A stretch of DNA of 64,000 bases from Didymodactylos carnosus (taxonomy: Eukaryota > Rotifera > Eurotatoria > Philodinida > Philodinidae), in NCBI GenBank assembly GCA_905250885.1, contig CAJNOQ010000159.1, forward strand, positions 1 to 64,000, written 5' to 3'. Positions within the stretch are counted from its first letter, which is position 1, and each line of letters starts with the position of its first letter. Positions 38,001 through 49,757 of this stretch are shown in pieces. Below the pieces are notes generated by a model. It was not told where the DNA came from. It searched no databases and worked only from the letters and a program-made list of their open reading frames with translations. The position numbers and the translations under genes are program-made.

Positions 38001-39022
38001 TTACTTGATAATAAGAAATTTTATAGATTTTTAATAATATATTTCAACTACTATTTGCCCACACAAACTTGTGAAACAAAATTGGCCAATTTCTATGGTT
38101 TATATCCTATTGATAAGAAAAACATTTTGAGAAAACATCAATCACATAAATAAAATTCAGATTGGTATATGACTAAATTACAAATTAAAATTTATGGTAT
38201 AAATATGTCACAGTTTTTGGTTGCTGAGTGATAAAAAATAAGTATAATATTGTTATTTTAATTTGTGAAAAAAACATTCTTTCATAGAAGAAACAACAAA
38301 AAATTTCAATATCATTTTTTATTCTTTTTATCGTAATCGTAGTTAGCGTTATGCATTCAAAATTCACACTAAATGATAATTTGACAACACCAACATGACA
38401 CTCATTTCTTATTACTGTCTTTACCTATATATATATATATATATCCATATTCAGTCAATGAATATAGTGTTTTTCATTCGAGAATTTATATGCATCAACA
38501 AATAGGGAAAACAAGCATATGAAGAATGAAAATTTCAAGCAATAAAAAATAAAACAATAGTTTTCTCACACCCACATGATTACATCGTAGTCAAAAATTT
38601 AAAAAAGGTATGTGACACTAAGGAAAATGAATGCACATAATCACACAAAATTTTTTTTGTTATTAACAACAACAACAACAACAACAAAAGAAAATTTTTC
38701 ATATGATAATGAAATTACAGTAATATTATTTAAGTGTTTAATTAAAACCATGGTTAATTAATGAATATTTTTTTTTATTTACTAGTGTAACTTCTAATTT
38801 TCAGTTTTATAGTCAGTGAATTTTGAACACTGTTATTAGAATAACAGTGTCTTATAATCTTGGTGGTTGTAAAAGTTAAATAATAAATTGTCAGTAGAGG
38901 ATAGGAATAGAAATCACGCACACACGCATACATATACATCAGTTAATAAGAAAATTTTCATATTCTTCCCGGATATGAGAAAGAAGAACAAGCAAAAATC
39001 CATAAACTCAAAATAAAATTAG
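35038..39022. other. Gene-free AT-rich stretch downstream of CCDC13
   Basis: No supported exon. Contains a CATT microsatellite at about 36,741-36,779, a short AT run near 38,428-38,445 and a CAA microsatellite at about 38,664-38,687. The right end should include the CCDC13 3' UTR. Lowest-complexity part of the window, without visible transposon ends. Confidence 0.4.
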
Positions 39023-42000
39023 TCAGGTTGGTTTATATTGTTTAATTCCTTGTAGAAATATATTTTTAACTGATTCAATTGTTTCATTATATAATCTTAA
39101 ATCTTCTTCCTTCGCATCTAGCATAGATTTTAAAGCATTTTTCAAAGCATCATTTTCTTCCGTTTTTAATATTAAATTTGTTTCCATTTCTTCTATATCC
39201 AGACGATTATCATTTGTTTTTACTGTTGTTGCCGATTTTCCTTTACCACCGCCTTTGTTTTTTTGAACGAAGAAATAAATTTAGTCATCGTAATGTTATT
39301 ATTCAAAGAGAGAGAGAAAAAACATACCTGTTCTATTTTTAGCGTTAGCTAAATCTAACTTTGTTCGTTCATACTCTTTTTCTATTAAAATATTTTGTTT
39401 TCGTTGTTCAATTAATTTTGAATCTAATTCAACGAATTTTGTTGTCGATTCATCTAAACGTTTTTGTAATGTTTTGACTAAGTCAACAAGACCATTACGT
39501 TCAATATCCAACGCAGAATTTAAAGATTGTAATTCTTTACATTTATGAGATAAATTGTTATTTTCCTAAAAATAATAATAAAAATTTGTTCAGTTCTTTA
39601 ATTACTTGAAGAGTCAATATATTCGGCCAGTCATAGTCATTCTGAAAACTACAGGAATCCAAAATTTACGAAAAATTTTACACGTCTAACGAATTTGTGA
39701 CACAAACACGCAAGAAGCTGTGAGTGTAGGAAAAATAATACGCAGGAAGTGCACATTGTCTTGGAAACAGAGGCTTTACACGCATATTCCCGCCTGTTGT
39801 TTGTATCGACTTCGCCGTTTCTTGCGTACTGATATGCTACATTCACTAAACACGTTACATTTTTCGCAAATTTCGGAATCCTGCAGTTTCCGGAATGCCT
39901 ATAACTGGGTATTCTTACAGTAGATGATGTTTCATTTGTTTTCAATGATGAACTATTTGGTCTAGATGTAAAACCATTTTTTTCTAATCGTGATAAAACA
40001 GTTTGATCAACTATATCACGTTGTTTCTGTTGTTTTAAACTTGTTAATTGAACAGGATTAACAACAACTGTTGTGGTATTTTCTGGTAATGATAATGGTG
40101 CAGTGGTCTTTTGTATTGGTCCGAGTATTACGGGTGTTGAAGACTTTACACGGCGACTGGTGATTGTTACAGATTGTTCCATTTGTTCTATAGTATCGAT
40201 TGAGTTATTGTCATCTCTATTGTACTAAAATGAAAATCAAAAGTAAAAAATATGTTTTAAAATATATCGCTTCTCTAATTTTACCTTAATTCCATTTTCA
40301 TCTAATTCTAATTCTAATTCTCGAATTCTAATTTCTTTCATGTCAATAACTGATTGTAATTGTTTAATCAAATTTTTTGATTTCATCAATTCAATTTTTG
40401 CCGATTGTTCATCTTTTTGATCTCGTTCAACTTTTCGTTCATCCTCTCTTTGTTTTTGTTCTACTAACGTTTTCATTTGTTGTTGTTGTTTTAATAATGC
40501 TTCAATAAGTTCATCATCATGTTTTCCTTTCTCAAGAGCAGTTTTTAGTTGTTCACGATGTAATTTCAAGTCGTTATTCAACACTGTATTTCGTGTTTTT
40601 GATTGTTCAAATTTATCTTTATATGTTTGTAGATCAATTTTAAGAGTTTCTAATTCTTGTTTCTGTTGTTGTTCATGTTCTTTACGATCTTTTTCTAGTT
40701 TTCGTATGTCGTCACGATGACGACTGTCAAGTAGAGAGTGACGCGTATTATTTAGTGTTTCATCGTAACGAGTAGACAACGAAGTAGCATCCCACTCATC
40801 ATCAAATTGATGTTGAATACGACTCGTTTCATTTACTGCAATACGATTTTTCAAATCGGAGAGCTAAAAATAGAAATATTACTCAAAATTCAAACTGCTC
40901 TTAATATCATACTTTTTCTTGCAAAGCAATAATTTGTTGTTGTCGCCCACGCCAATTTGCATTACCATTTAAGATAGCCTGAACGTTTACTGAATCACCG
41001 ACTTCTTTTTCTAATGCCTGAAAATAATTTTTCAAAAAATTAAATTAAATTTTTATTTGAAACTTATCATTCAAAGGTACCTTTTGGGTTTTTTTCAATT
41101 CTTGTTTAAGTATATCCAATTGTGATTTTGCTTCGGTGTGTCGAGCTTGAATATCTTTTAGCTTCTCTTTCAGTTCCTTTAATTCTTTATCAGATTTATT
41201 CTAAAATTGAGAGTTATTGAGATAATTATTAGTATTAAATGACAGAAACATTCGGTCTCTTATTAGAATATCATTTCGTTCCTAGACTTTAGGTCAATTG
41301 TGTACTTTGAGAGTTTTAAGCACATAACATCGATAGAACTTCTACGAACTAGAAAAATAAACAGTGAAGACTAAATAAATATAAACTTGTATTGAATTAC
41401 TGGGAAAAAAATGCTGCTTTCATTAGCTGATTCCAAAGTCATGTTAAATCACTACGTTTCTTAAATCTTTAAGAGCAATAGTTAGATCATCGAGATCTAT
41501 CGTATCTCACCACTATGGCAATATTCACTGTACGATAAATTCAATACAAAGTGTATTGAGCAATAGTATTTGCTATAGATCATAAAAATAAACTCTACAA
41601 AGTCAAGTAATCATCTATATTCTAAAGAATCATAGTGTTCTCGAACTATATTGTCTTGGAAACCTATAGACGAACTGTAGGATTAAGCTTAAATTTCGGT
41701 TGACGATTATTTTAGTTCTTAATGAATTTCTTTCTCCTAGGTGGAAACTCTATTCTAGGATCAAATTGCTCTGAAGGTAAGCCATAGGATATCATGGAAA
41801 CGTAAGATTTTGTGAATCGCGGTTTAAATCGAGGCATTATTTAAAAAAATATCTTGATGATCTATAAAAAAACGATTTATCCTCTATTGTGGTTGACATC
41901 AACAAGCTGTCGAACAGTGCAACCAACCAGTGACATCAACAGAACTCTACAAGTAAGATAGTTTAACGATTTATAACTGCTTCTAACTTGTTGCGAAACT

Positions 42001-45000
42001 TTTAAAATAAACTAGTGGTATGGTACTATTGAACGAAAAGGTTGTCACTATCGCAGAGTTAATTAGACTTCACAGGTGTTTTAAGAGAATTGGCGACGAA
42101 AATATTTTTTATTTTTCTTATAATTCAAAAACAGATATTGAAGGGGCAGCTAACTCTGCTATCGCAAGGGACTTCCGTGACGCTTTTTCTTCATCTTGTT
42201 GTGTCAATATATACCAAACCGAACCATGCAGAGAGTCGCGAGACGTTTTAAATTGAAGAGAAAGTCTTGTGAACATTTTAAGATGTATCTGCACTCTAGA
42301 AAAATGTTTTTTTCTGAAGGTCTTAATAAAACATTGAGTACTATTTGTCTTGGTATATATTGACACAACAAAATGAAGAAAAAGCGTCACGGAAGTCCCG
42401 TGCGATAGTAGAATTAGCTACCCACGCCGATATGTCATGAATACTTTATTTTAATAGCAAAGTGCCAGATAAGATAAAAAATTCCGCAAAATAAGTGCCG
42501 AAAAGAAAGTAGAAAAAAGTAAATACAAGTTTTTTTGGTTTTACTCTGTAGTTATTTGAGAGATGAAAAAATTTAATTAGACATGTTGTGACCTTCGGAA
42601 GCCCAATCTTCTAGATATAGTTAGACTCTTCACATCATATTTTTTTCAGATTTGAAAAAACATCGTTTCTGTTGTGCTATCAAGTCCTATTCATGTTACT
42701 ACACCAAAAATCAATCGTTTAAGCTCAGATTAAGACTAAATGGTTAGTCTATTACACCCAGATATTGGAAGGAGGGGACTGATTTACATCGAGGAGTTTT
42801 ACATTCATCACTTTTCTGACTTAATTTCAACCGAATTTTTATAGAGGAAGCCATTTCATCATGATCAAAATCGTCTTCAGATTTTTGAATGTAGGAAGCA
42901 GTTTGTAGTCTTTTATAACCGTCAAAGACAGTCATAAATATTCAGACTATGATCAGCAGTTCCCAGAAAGATATAAAGTATAAACAAAAAGACGGTATAG
43001 ACAGCGACGAAAATGACTTTAGTCAATGAACGTGTTTCTATTCTATTATAGTATTTTTATGTAGAGCAGACAGAAGCAAAAGCACCGTTTCGAAAAATCA
43101 TATCACTGGAAAAATATATTTATAAGTGGAAACCTGTGCTAACTTCCTTTGAACGTTCTTTACCATTGCATTTCCTCATGGTTAAATAGGATGTTTGCTC
43201 ACTAACTTGATTAAATAAAGTAACTAATCTAACCAAGTGTTTATGCGAATGTTGTTTCATACTCAGTGAACATGTAGGAATGTAATTGTACCACTGACCA
43301 ACAAGATTGTTGCTATAGCAGAAAACCACTGAACCAGAATGAGAACGATATATCTTGCCAAGCGGTTTGATTAGCTATTTTTTTTAGCTTTTATCTAATC
43401 AGTGAGAAATCATCTATTCAACCATGAGGAAATGCAATGGTAAAGAACGTTCAAAGAAAGTTAGCACAGCTTTCCACTTGTAAATATGTTGCTTTTCTCC
43501 ACATTGTACATATTTTTCTATATTGTACGTTGATTGAGAAATGAATAATCTGAATGATACTGCTTACAATTTGTTTTTTAAAAGTAGGCCAGGAAAGTAA
43601 TGGACAGAAACCCATTCCTCCTCATTTGAGTACATTTGCTTTTCTGATACAATGAACGGAAAAGGTGAAGTTTTTACTGTTCTCGCCTGACTTTCAAGAG
43701 GTCAATCTTTACACCGCATAAGTTATTTTACGATGAGTATAGTACTTTCTCATTTTGGAGTAACACATTCAGGACAAGTTTTTGTGGCGAATGAATGAAG
43801 AATTTATTTTGAAAAAAGTAGGAGTTCAATAATCTATCCTAAAACATCTCTTAACAAATACCCTGACAATTCTTGAATCATCTGAATGAATAATACAAAG
43901 ACCTTGAAACCTTAATTTGATTTTCTAAAGATCTAAAGATTTCTGTGCACAAAATCTTAGCAATAATTTTCGTTATGCTAAAGATAAAGAGAAAAATGAA
44001 AAATATTATCATTGCTAAAAGTTCTTTTGAAACAGTCATTACATATTGTGGAATATCAGCAATATGCACTAGACGAACGAACCACACAAAATTATGGACA
44101 AGTATGACAAATGGCTCAACTTTACTCAAGTAGTAGATGATGATAACAGTCATTGTTACAAACAACAACGAGAATAACTCACCTCATCTGTAATCGACGG
44201 TCGTCGTTCTGTTTGTGATTTGGTATTATTCTATGAAAGGACAAATACATTACTGTAATAACATATGTTTCTGTAATACACTTTTAACTTACAACTGATT
44301 CCAATTCTTTACATTTAATACTCAGTTTTTTTAATTTTGCACGTTCACCTTCTAATTCGGCGCATAATTCGCGGTTTTTTTTTGATAACTCAACCACTTT
44401 AGTTGCTATTGCATCGCCACCGACATTACCGCCTAGAAAAGAGAATGTATTCACTTTTATTTTGACAAAAGAAGTTTTGGGATGTAAATTGTAGAAGAAC
44501 ACTTACCATACCTGTAAATGCTGCTCGTTCTTCTTCCGATATTCGTCTTAAATAATTTACTTCATAATCTTTTTCAGCTAATAACTTTCGTAAACGTCCA
44601 TTTTCATCTCGTAATTCCTGAGAGAAAAACAAAAAAAAATTTTTTTTGGAGTACTGATTAGAAAACAGTTGAAGTTTGTTTAGAATCAAAAATAAATGTA
44701 AATTGCAAATAGTTCAATCTCTACATTCAGAAAGCGAAATAAACTAGACTATTCTTTATTTATGCTACAAGAATTGTGTAATAATAGTCTGTAGTAGTAA
44801 TCTGTTGCTCTTTTTGTGGTATTTTTCCATGCGTTTGGATACGAACAAAATAATTAGTTCTATACTTTGAAACAGTCAATGACGCATCTAGGACTTTTAG
44901 ACTTCTGATGCATTTTTTCACAAAGTTAAGACTTAACTGAGCCAAACATCTCATGTTTGGACAGAAAATTTTTTTAACTATCATATGTAAGAATATGCAG

Positions 45001-45695
45001 ATACTATTCACTAGATCGTCACTTTTTCAACACAAATTTTGTTTAGAGAAAAGAAAAAACTTCGGACTGAACACTCAAAAATTTTTTTATTAGACGAAGA
45101 CTCAAATCACACTGGAACAGAACCTATTGTACCCTTCTCGAAATTGTCCCTTGGAAAAAGAAAACCAGTGCCAAAATATGAAGTAACAGTTATCACTTAC
45201 GCGTATTTGTTCTTGATTTCCATTTTCTTGCGCGACATTTTGTTGTTTAATAATTGAACTAATTATATTATTCTAAATGAAAAATAACAGCTAATGTTTA
45301 TTTTCAAACTAGATCTTGTTATAAATGAAAAAACTTGTTTTACAATCGCTTACTTCATTACAGAAAAGCCATTGGAACTCGAGATAGTCCTTATTCGCTT
45401 TTCTGCAATTAAATAAGCGGTTGTAAAGCACGTTTATTCATCAACCATTGAAGTTGTGAAACAATTCAGTTACCTCTTCTATTGGAAATGGTCCAGAATC
45501 CACCTCCAAATTCATCGACACACTAGCCTAGTAAACCAATAGAACAAAAAGTAAGTGCAAGACGTATTTTGTTGAATAATACATACATACATCAGCTGTC
45601 TTCTTTTTTGTTTTCTTTTCGTTTAAAAGATTCAGCCGTCTTTCTTGTTGTTTTTGTAAAGCTGAAAATTGCTCTCGAACAATTTCTGCACTCAT
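39023..45695 (-). CDS. CCDC13: Coiled-coil domain-containing protein 13 homologue
   Basis: Twelve exons: 45,695-45,591; 45,527-45,474; 45,272-45,201; 44,617-44,512; 44,432-44,293; 44,230-44,183; 41,200-41,081; 41,017-40,913; 40,863-40,285; 40,224-39,919; 39,565-39,328; 39,252-39,023. Total 700 codons plus stop, close to the ~715 residues of the human protein. Landmarks are [18 protein letters not shown] at the start, [39 protein letters not shown] with [14 protein letters not shown], and a C-terminus [20 protein letters not shown]. Long Lys/Glu/Gln-rich heptad stretches mark coiled coils throughout; a Ser/Thr-rich segment (exon 10) is the main break. The human protein is a centriolar-satellite component needed for cilium formation. 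The family call is from remembered sequence similarity. Intron 7 is ~3 kb and holds MITEs; most others are 50-80 bp. Confidence 0.85.
39627..39908. mobile_element. MITE in CCDC13 intron 10, beside the 5' splice site
   Basis: About 282 bp with terminal repeats of ~55 bp (CCAGT(C/T)ATAG(T/G)CATTC..., then GAAAACTACAGGAATCC against GGAAACTGCAGGATTCC). TATTC occurs just outside both ends. The right edge is ten bases from the exon 10 donor. Removing it would leave an intron of about 71 bp, the usual size here. Confidence 0.78.
42131..42436. mobile_element. MITE 1 in CCDC13 intron 7
   Basis: 306-bp element with inverted arms of about 85 bp. The left arm includes GGGACTTCCGTGACGCTTTT and TGTGTCAATATATACCA, and the right arm their complement with few differences. 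No ORF of its own; the two ORFs called here run through the arms. Confidence 0.8.
43116..43487. mobile_element. MITE 2 in CCDC13 intron 7
   Basis: About 372 bp with inverted arms of about 70 bp (ATATTTATAAGTGGAAACCT and CTTTACCATTGCATTTCCTC, with complements at 43,420-43,487). No target duplication could be fixed. Confidence 0.75.
45333..45433. repeat. 101-bp hairpin in CCDC13 intron 3
   Basis: Arms of 37 bp (ACTTGTTTTACAATCGCTTA to CAGAAAAGC, and complement with about five mismatches) around a short loop. It makes up half of the 201-bp intron. Confidence 0.7.
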
Positions 45696-46933
45696 TGCAC
45701 AACATGGAATACTTAAACTTCAAACTAACTGTAGATCTGAAGTTAAAATAAGGTCTGAACACAAATTCATTGAAAGGCTACACCATGAGAAAAAGCACGT
45801 TTCTCCAGTGTACTAACCCATAGAAAAAAGTCATCGTAAAATACGCGTTATTGTGATATGTATAATAGTAAAAGCGAAGTGGTTCACAAAATAGTTTTCT
45901 AAGACTAAGACTAAGACTGTTTTATTCGAAAAGTGAGAGCCACCAAAGGTCATGGACCTGTAATGACGATGACTCAAGCCAAATGACACTAAAAGTTAAA
46001 AAAAAGAAAAGAAAATTTTTGAAAATTTTCTCCATTTACAGGGTAGAAAACAGGATAGCAATCGGACGTTGCAAAATGGACGACCACTTTGTGCTTACAG
46101 GAACCACCAATTATCAGAAATACTAGGGTATTCCCATGAATTCAGTAAAAGGTGGAAGAAAAGACGTTTGCCTTGAATAATTACGTGTGCCCTCAATAAC
46201 AATTTTAATTTTAATTATCCTAAATCGCAAAATAGATCGTAGAGTTATCTTAAGACCTCAATCAAACCAGAAAAAAAGTACTAAGAAACGAAAATTATAT
46301 TTAAGAGACCTTTTTCATACTCTACACAATGTCAGCCAAAGAGACTAACGTCAGAAGCTCACTTATGTTACGTGCTAGTGCCTAGAAAATCGAACAAAAT
46401 GTTTAACATAGAAAAAAACTGAATGTAGCCATAAATTCTAGAAACTCTGTGACAACACCCTCCACCCCATCTAATATTAAATATTGGCCAGACTGCATAA
46501 GTGCGTCAACTTTTCCGTTCGAAATTTGGAAATGGTTGAATTAATGAATGACTGAACTCTCTTTGTATTATGTATTACGATTAAATAAGAAAGAAATCAA
46601 GTTCAGGTATTACATTACAAAGTATTCAATCAAACTTTAACGATTATTTTTAAAAAACATAGATTTGTACACACTACTATTTTTACTTTCGTTTTATGAT
46701 GTCATTTCATTTTATCGGTTTGGTTTTTTTCACTAGTACATCAGGTTTTGGATGAGAAAAAGGTCAAGAGCTTAGATAACGATACGGAAAACGCGTTTTA
46801 CTTTTTGTTGTTGTCAGTTTGTGTGCAAGTAGCTATTTAAATCATATGATTCTAGTTATATGTGTTCACTTGCTAGAGTTAACTAATGCTTATTTTCTTC
46901 TTCTCGAGTTATTTAGATAGATATAGAAAAATA
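45696..46933. promoter_or_regulatory. Divergent upstream region of CCDC13 and FUBP
   Basis: The 1.24 kb between the two start codons must contain both promoters, which point away from each other. No TATA box or known motif stands out. An acceptor-like TTATTTAG at about 46,909-46,916 just before the FUBP start suggests a 5' UTR intron there. Nothing else is recognised. Confidence 0.4.
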
Positions 46934-49757
46934 ATGCAAGGTACAAACGCATTTCAAGATGCAGTAGCACGAGCGAAACAAATTGCACAGAAATTAGCTA
47001 ATGCAGCACCAACACAATCATCTGATTCATTTCAATCATTAAAACGTCCAGCTGATTCGTGTACACCAACTGAGCACGAGTCAGCGAAACGTCCACAATT
47101 TGGTTCCTCACCAAGTAGTGAAGTCCCATTACCGGTGTTAAAGGCACAACTCGTTGCTCAACAAATTAATGCCCATCTCGGTGGACTAAATAAATCATCG
47201 AGTTCCAGTGCTGGTGGTTCGGGTGAATTAATGCTAGGTATTTCTGAAATTTTATTAAATATAAATAATGTATCTTTTCATGACTTTAGATTCTATTGCT
47301 TATTTTGCATTGTTTCAGGCAATTTACCATTATCAAATCAAAATACTATTACTGAAGATTATAAAATTCCAGATAAATTAGTGGGGTTAGTAATTGGTAA
47401 AGGTGGTGAACAAATAACGCGAATCCAGTTCGAATCCGGTTGCAAAGTACAAATATCACCGTCGAGAGCACCACCAGAACCTGGAAATATGATTCCCGAT
47501 CGTTTAGCAACATTGAGTGGATCACGCGATGCTATTGATCGTGCTAAACGAATGATTGATGACATAGTATCTAAAGGAAAACCAGGAGAAGGCGGTGGAG
47601 GGATGAGTTCATATTCTTTAGGGGGAGGAGGAGGTGGTGGACTTAAAACAATCGAAATAATGTTACCATCGGCGAAATGTGGATTGATCATTGGAAAAGG
47701 TGGTGAAAATATTAAACGAGTATCGGTAGGTGGATTCTTCATTATACGGTATAAAGTTTATTTCCTTGTTTTGCTTATTTTTAGGAAGAGTTTGGCGTTA
47801 AAATGCATGTTATTCAAGAAGCCGTTGATCAAAGTGGCAATCAGAAACCATTAAAAATAACGGGCGATGCTGACAGAGTGGAAGTTAGTAGACAATCAAG
47901 TGTTTATAAATATAGATATCACTTTGTTTGTTTATTTTTCAGCGTGCACGACAATATGTGCTTGATATAATGGCTAAACGTGATTCAGATATGGGTGGAA
48001 GAGGTGGTGATAGAGAAGGAAGACGAAGTGATCGAGATAGGGGATTTAATGATTATGGTTCAAGAGTAAGTTTTTAATATTCTCAAGACGGAAAATAGAG
48101 GTTTCGACTATAATTAGCTGGAATATAGAGATGTGGATATTTCATCATGTATGTTACTGCTTTTCTTCTTTCAGTCTGGCTATTCGTCGAATGGTGGAGG
48201 TGAACAACAAGCATTTTACCATGTACCGGCTGATAAAGCCGGAATTGTTATTGGAAAAGGTATAGTCAAGATATGCAATAATGATCCTCTCATCTTTTTT
48301 ATTCTTTCTTTATATAGGTGGTGAAAGTATAAAAGAAATCAATCGTAAATCAGGAGCATTTGTTGAGATTGATAAAACACACCAACCAGGCACACCTGGC
48401 GATCGATTATTCAAATTATGTGGAACCCCTGATCAAATTGTCTATGCTCAACAGTTAATGTTTGAAAAAGTACTACATGTAAGTAGATGAACAACTGGAT
48501 ATTTCAATGCTATATTAAGAACTTTATCGGATAAGTTATTTTTACTTGGAGAAATGGAAGTTTTATTTTTTCTTCAGAGCCCAGGCGGTCCAGGCGATAT
48601 GTTGACACCATTACAGTTTCAGCAACAATTTAACCTTCCACAAGTTGGTTCAAATCAAGAAGGATTTGGTGAAAATGGTAACGGCAACGGTAACGGTGAT
48701 ATGATGAATCAGCAATATGCCGGACAAGGATGGCCATCTGGTGGTTATGGAGGTTGGCCAAGTAAGCTTTTGTTATGTCTATTCTTTTAGAATCGGTAGT
48801 GGTTGTTATTGTGTGTGTGAGAGAGGATGAGTGTGCTAACAGTAATTTTGAATAGCCCATTTACTTATATTAGATAAGATATCCAATTTTGTTCTCTTTT
48901 AACTTGTGCAGAGTTTTCTACTCTATGAAATTTGCAGTAGTTCTGATGCACATGATGGAAATTAATTGCCGCTGTTTTTTCCGTTTTAGTGGATCCATTT
49001 GGCATGCCTATGCCTGATCAATCGATGCCAACTTCCTCTTCAAATTCAAGAAATCCTCCGCTTTCTACCGCATCTCCCTTACCTCCTCCTCCTCCGCCAC
49101 CTCCGATGGCCATGGATCCAGCTTGGATGGCTTATTATCAGAGTATGAATTTTTATGCCAATATGTCTGGAATGGTGATGCCGACCGCTTCAACATCCAG
49201 CACGACCACTACAACTACATCGACATCAACCACAAATGCAACACCATCTTTTCCACAATCCTCTACTGCAGGTAATACATCAACAACTCAGTCTACAAAA
49301 GAACAAGAACAATGGAGGATGAGCACAGCTACAGCGAGTAGGTGTCAGGAGCTTTTCTTGCTTATTACAGTAATCAGTACTGAATTGATTTTAGCTACCA
49401 ATCCGTCAACTGGTCAACCAGATTATAGCCAAGCATGGATTGAATATTATCGTTCTATTGGACAAAATGAAGTTGCTGATGAAATAGTTCGACAAATGAG
49501 TCAGGTATGGAAAAATAGTTAAAGTTACAGACGAAAAAAAAGTTATAATCAACCAATTCTTTTCATTCTTCTAGCCACAAGCAACAGGTACTTCAACAAC
49601 TGCATCAAATCAAAGTGGACAACAATCTTCTTCGTCTTCTTCTACAAATAATGCAGCATCGACAGCAAACAACGCTACTGCACAAGCCGCTGCAGCTGGA
49701 ATGGTTAATCCTTGGGCAATGTATGCTGGTTACAGCCAACCATGGGGATCGTCTTGA
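46934..49757 (+). CDS. FUBP/KHSRP-family KH-domain nucleic-acid-binding protein
   Basis: Ten exons: 46,934-47,237; 47,319-47,725; 47,785-47,883; 47,943-48,065; 48,175-48,259; 48,318-48,478; 48,578-48,761; 48,990-49,337; 49,395-49,504; 49,575-49,757; 667 residues. The N-terminal NAFQDAVARAKQIAQKL matches the family's N-box helix. KH domains lie at about 113-185 (GLVIGKGGEQI), 209-285 (GLIIGKGGENI) and 320-390 (GIVIGKGGESI). A polyproline run (PLPPPPPPPP) and Tyr-rich motifs follow (DPAWMAYYQ; PDYSQAWIEYYRSIGQ, like the FUBP AWEEYY repeats). Vertebrate FUBP1/2/3 have four KH domains. Here the third KH resembles family KH4, and an Arg/Gly/Asp-rich linker replaces KH3. Family roles are single-stranded DNA binding at MYC, AU-rich mRNA decay and splicing; the role in this organism is inferred. 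Confidence 0.92.

Noticed and set aside
42020-42390. Overlapping ORFs of 78 and 90 codons
   Set aside because: They are readings through the inverted arms of a MITE.
47359-47742. 127-codon minus-strand ORF opposite FUBP exon 2
   Set aside because: It is the antisense shadow of the KH1/KH2 coding exon; the plus strand has conserved KH motifs and splice sites.
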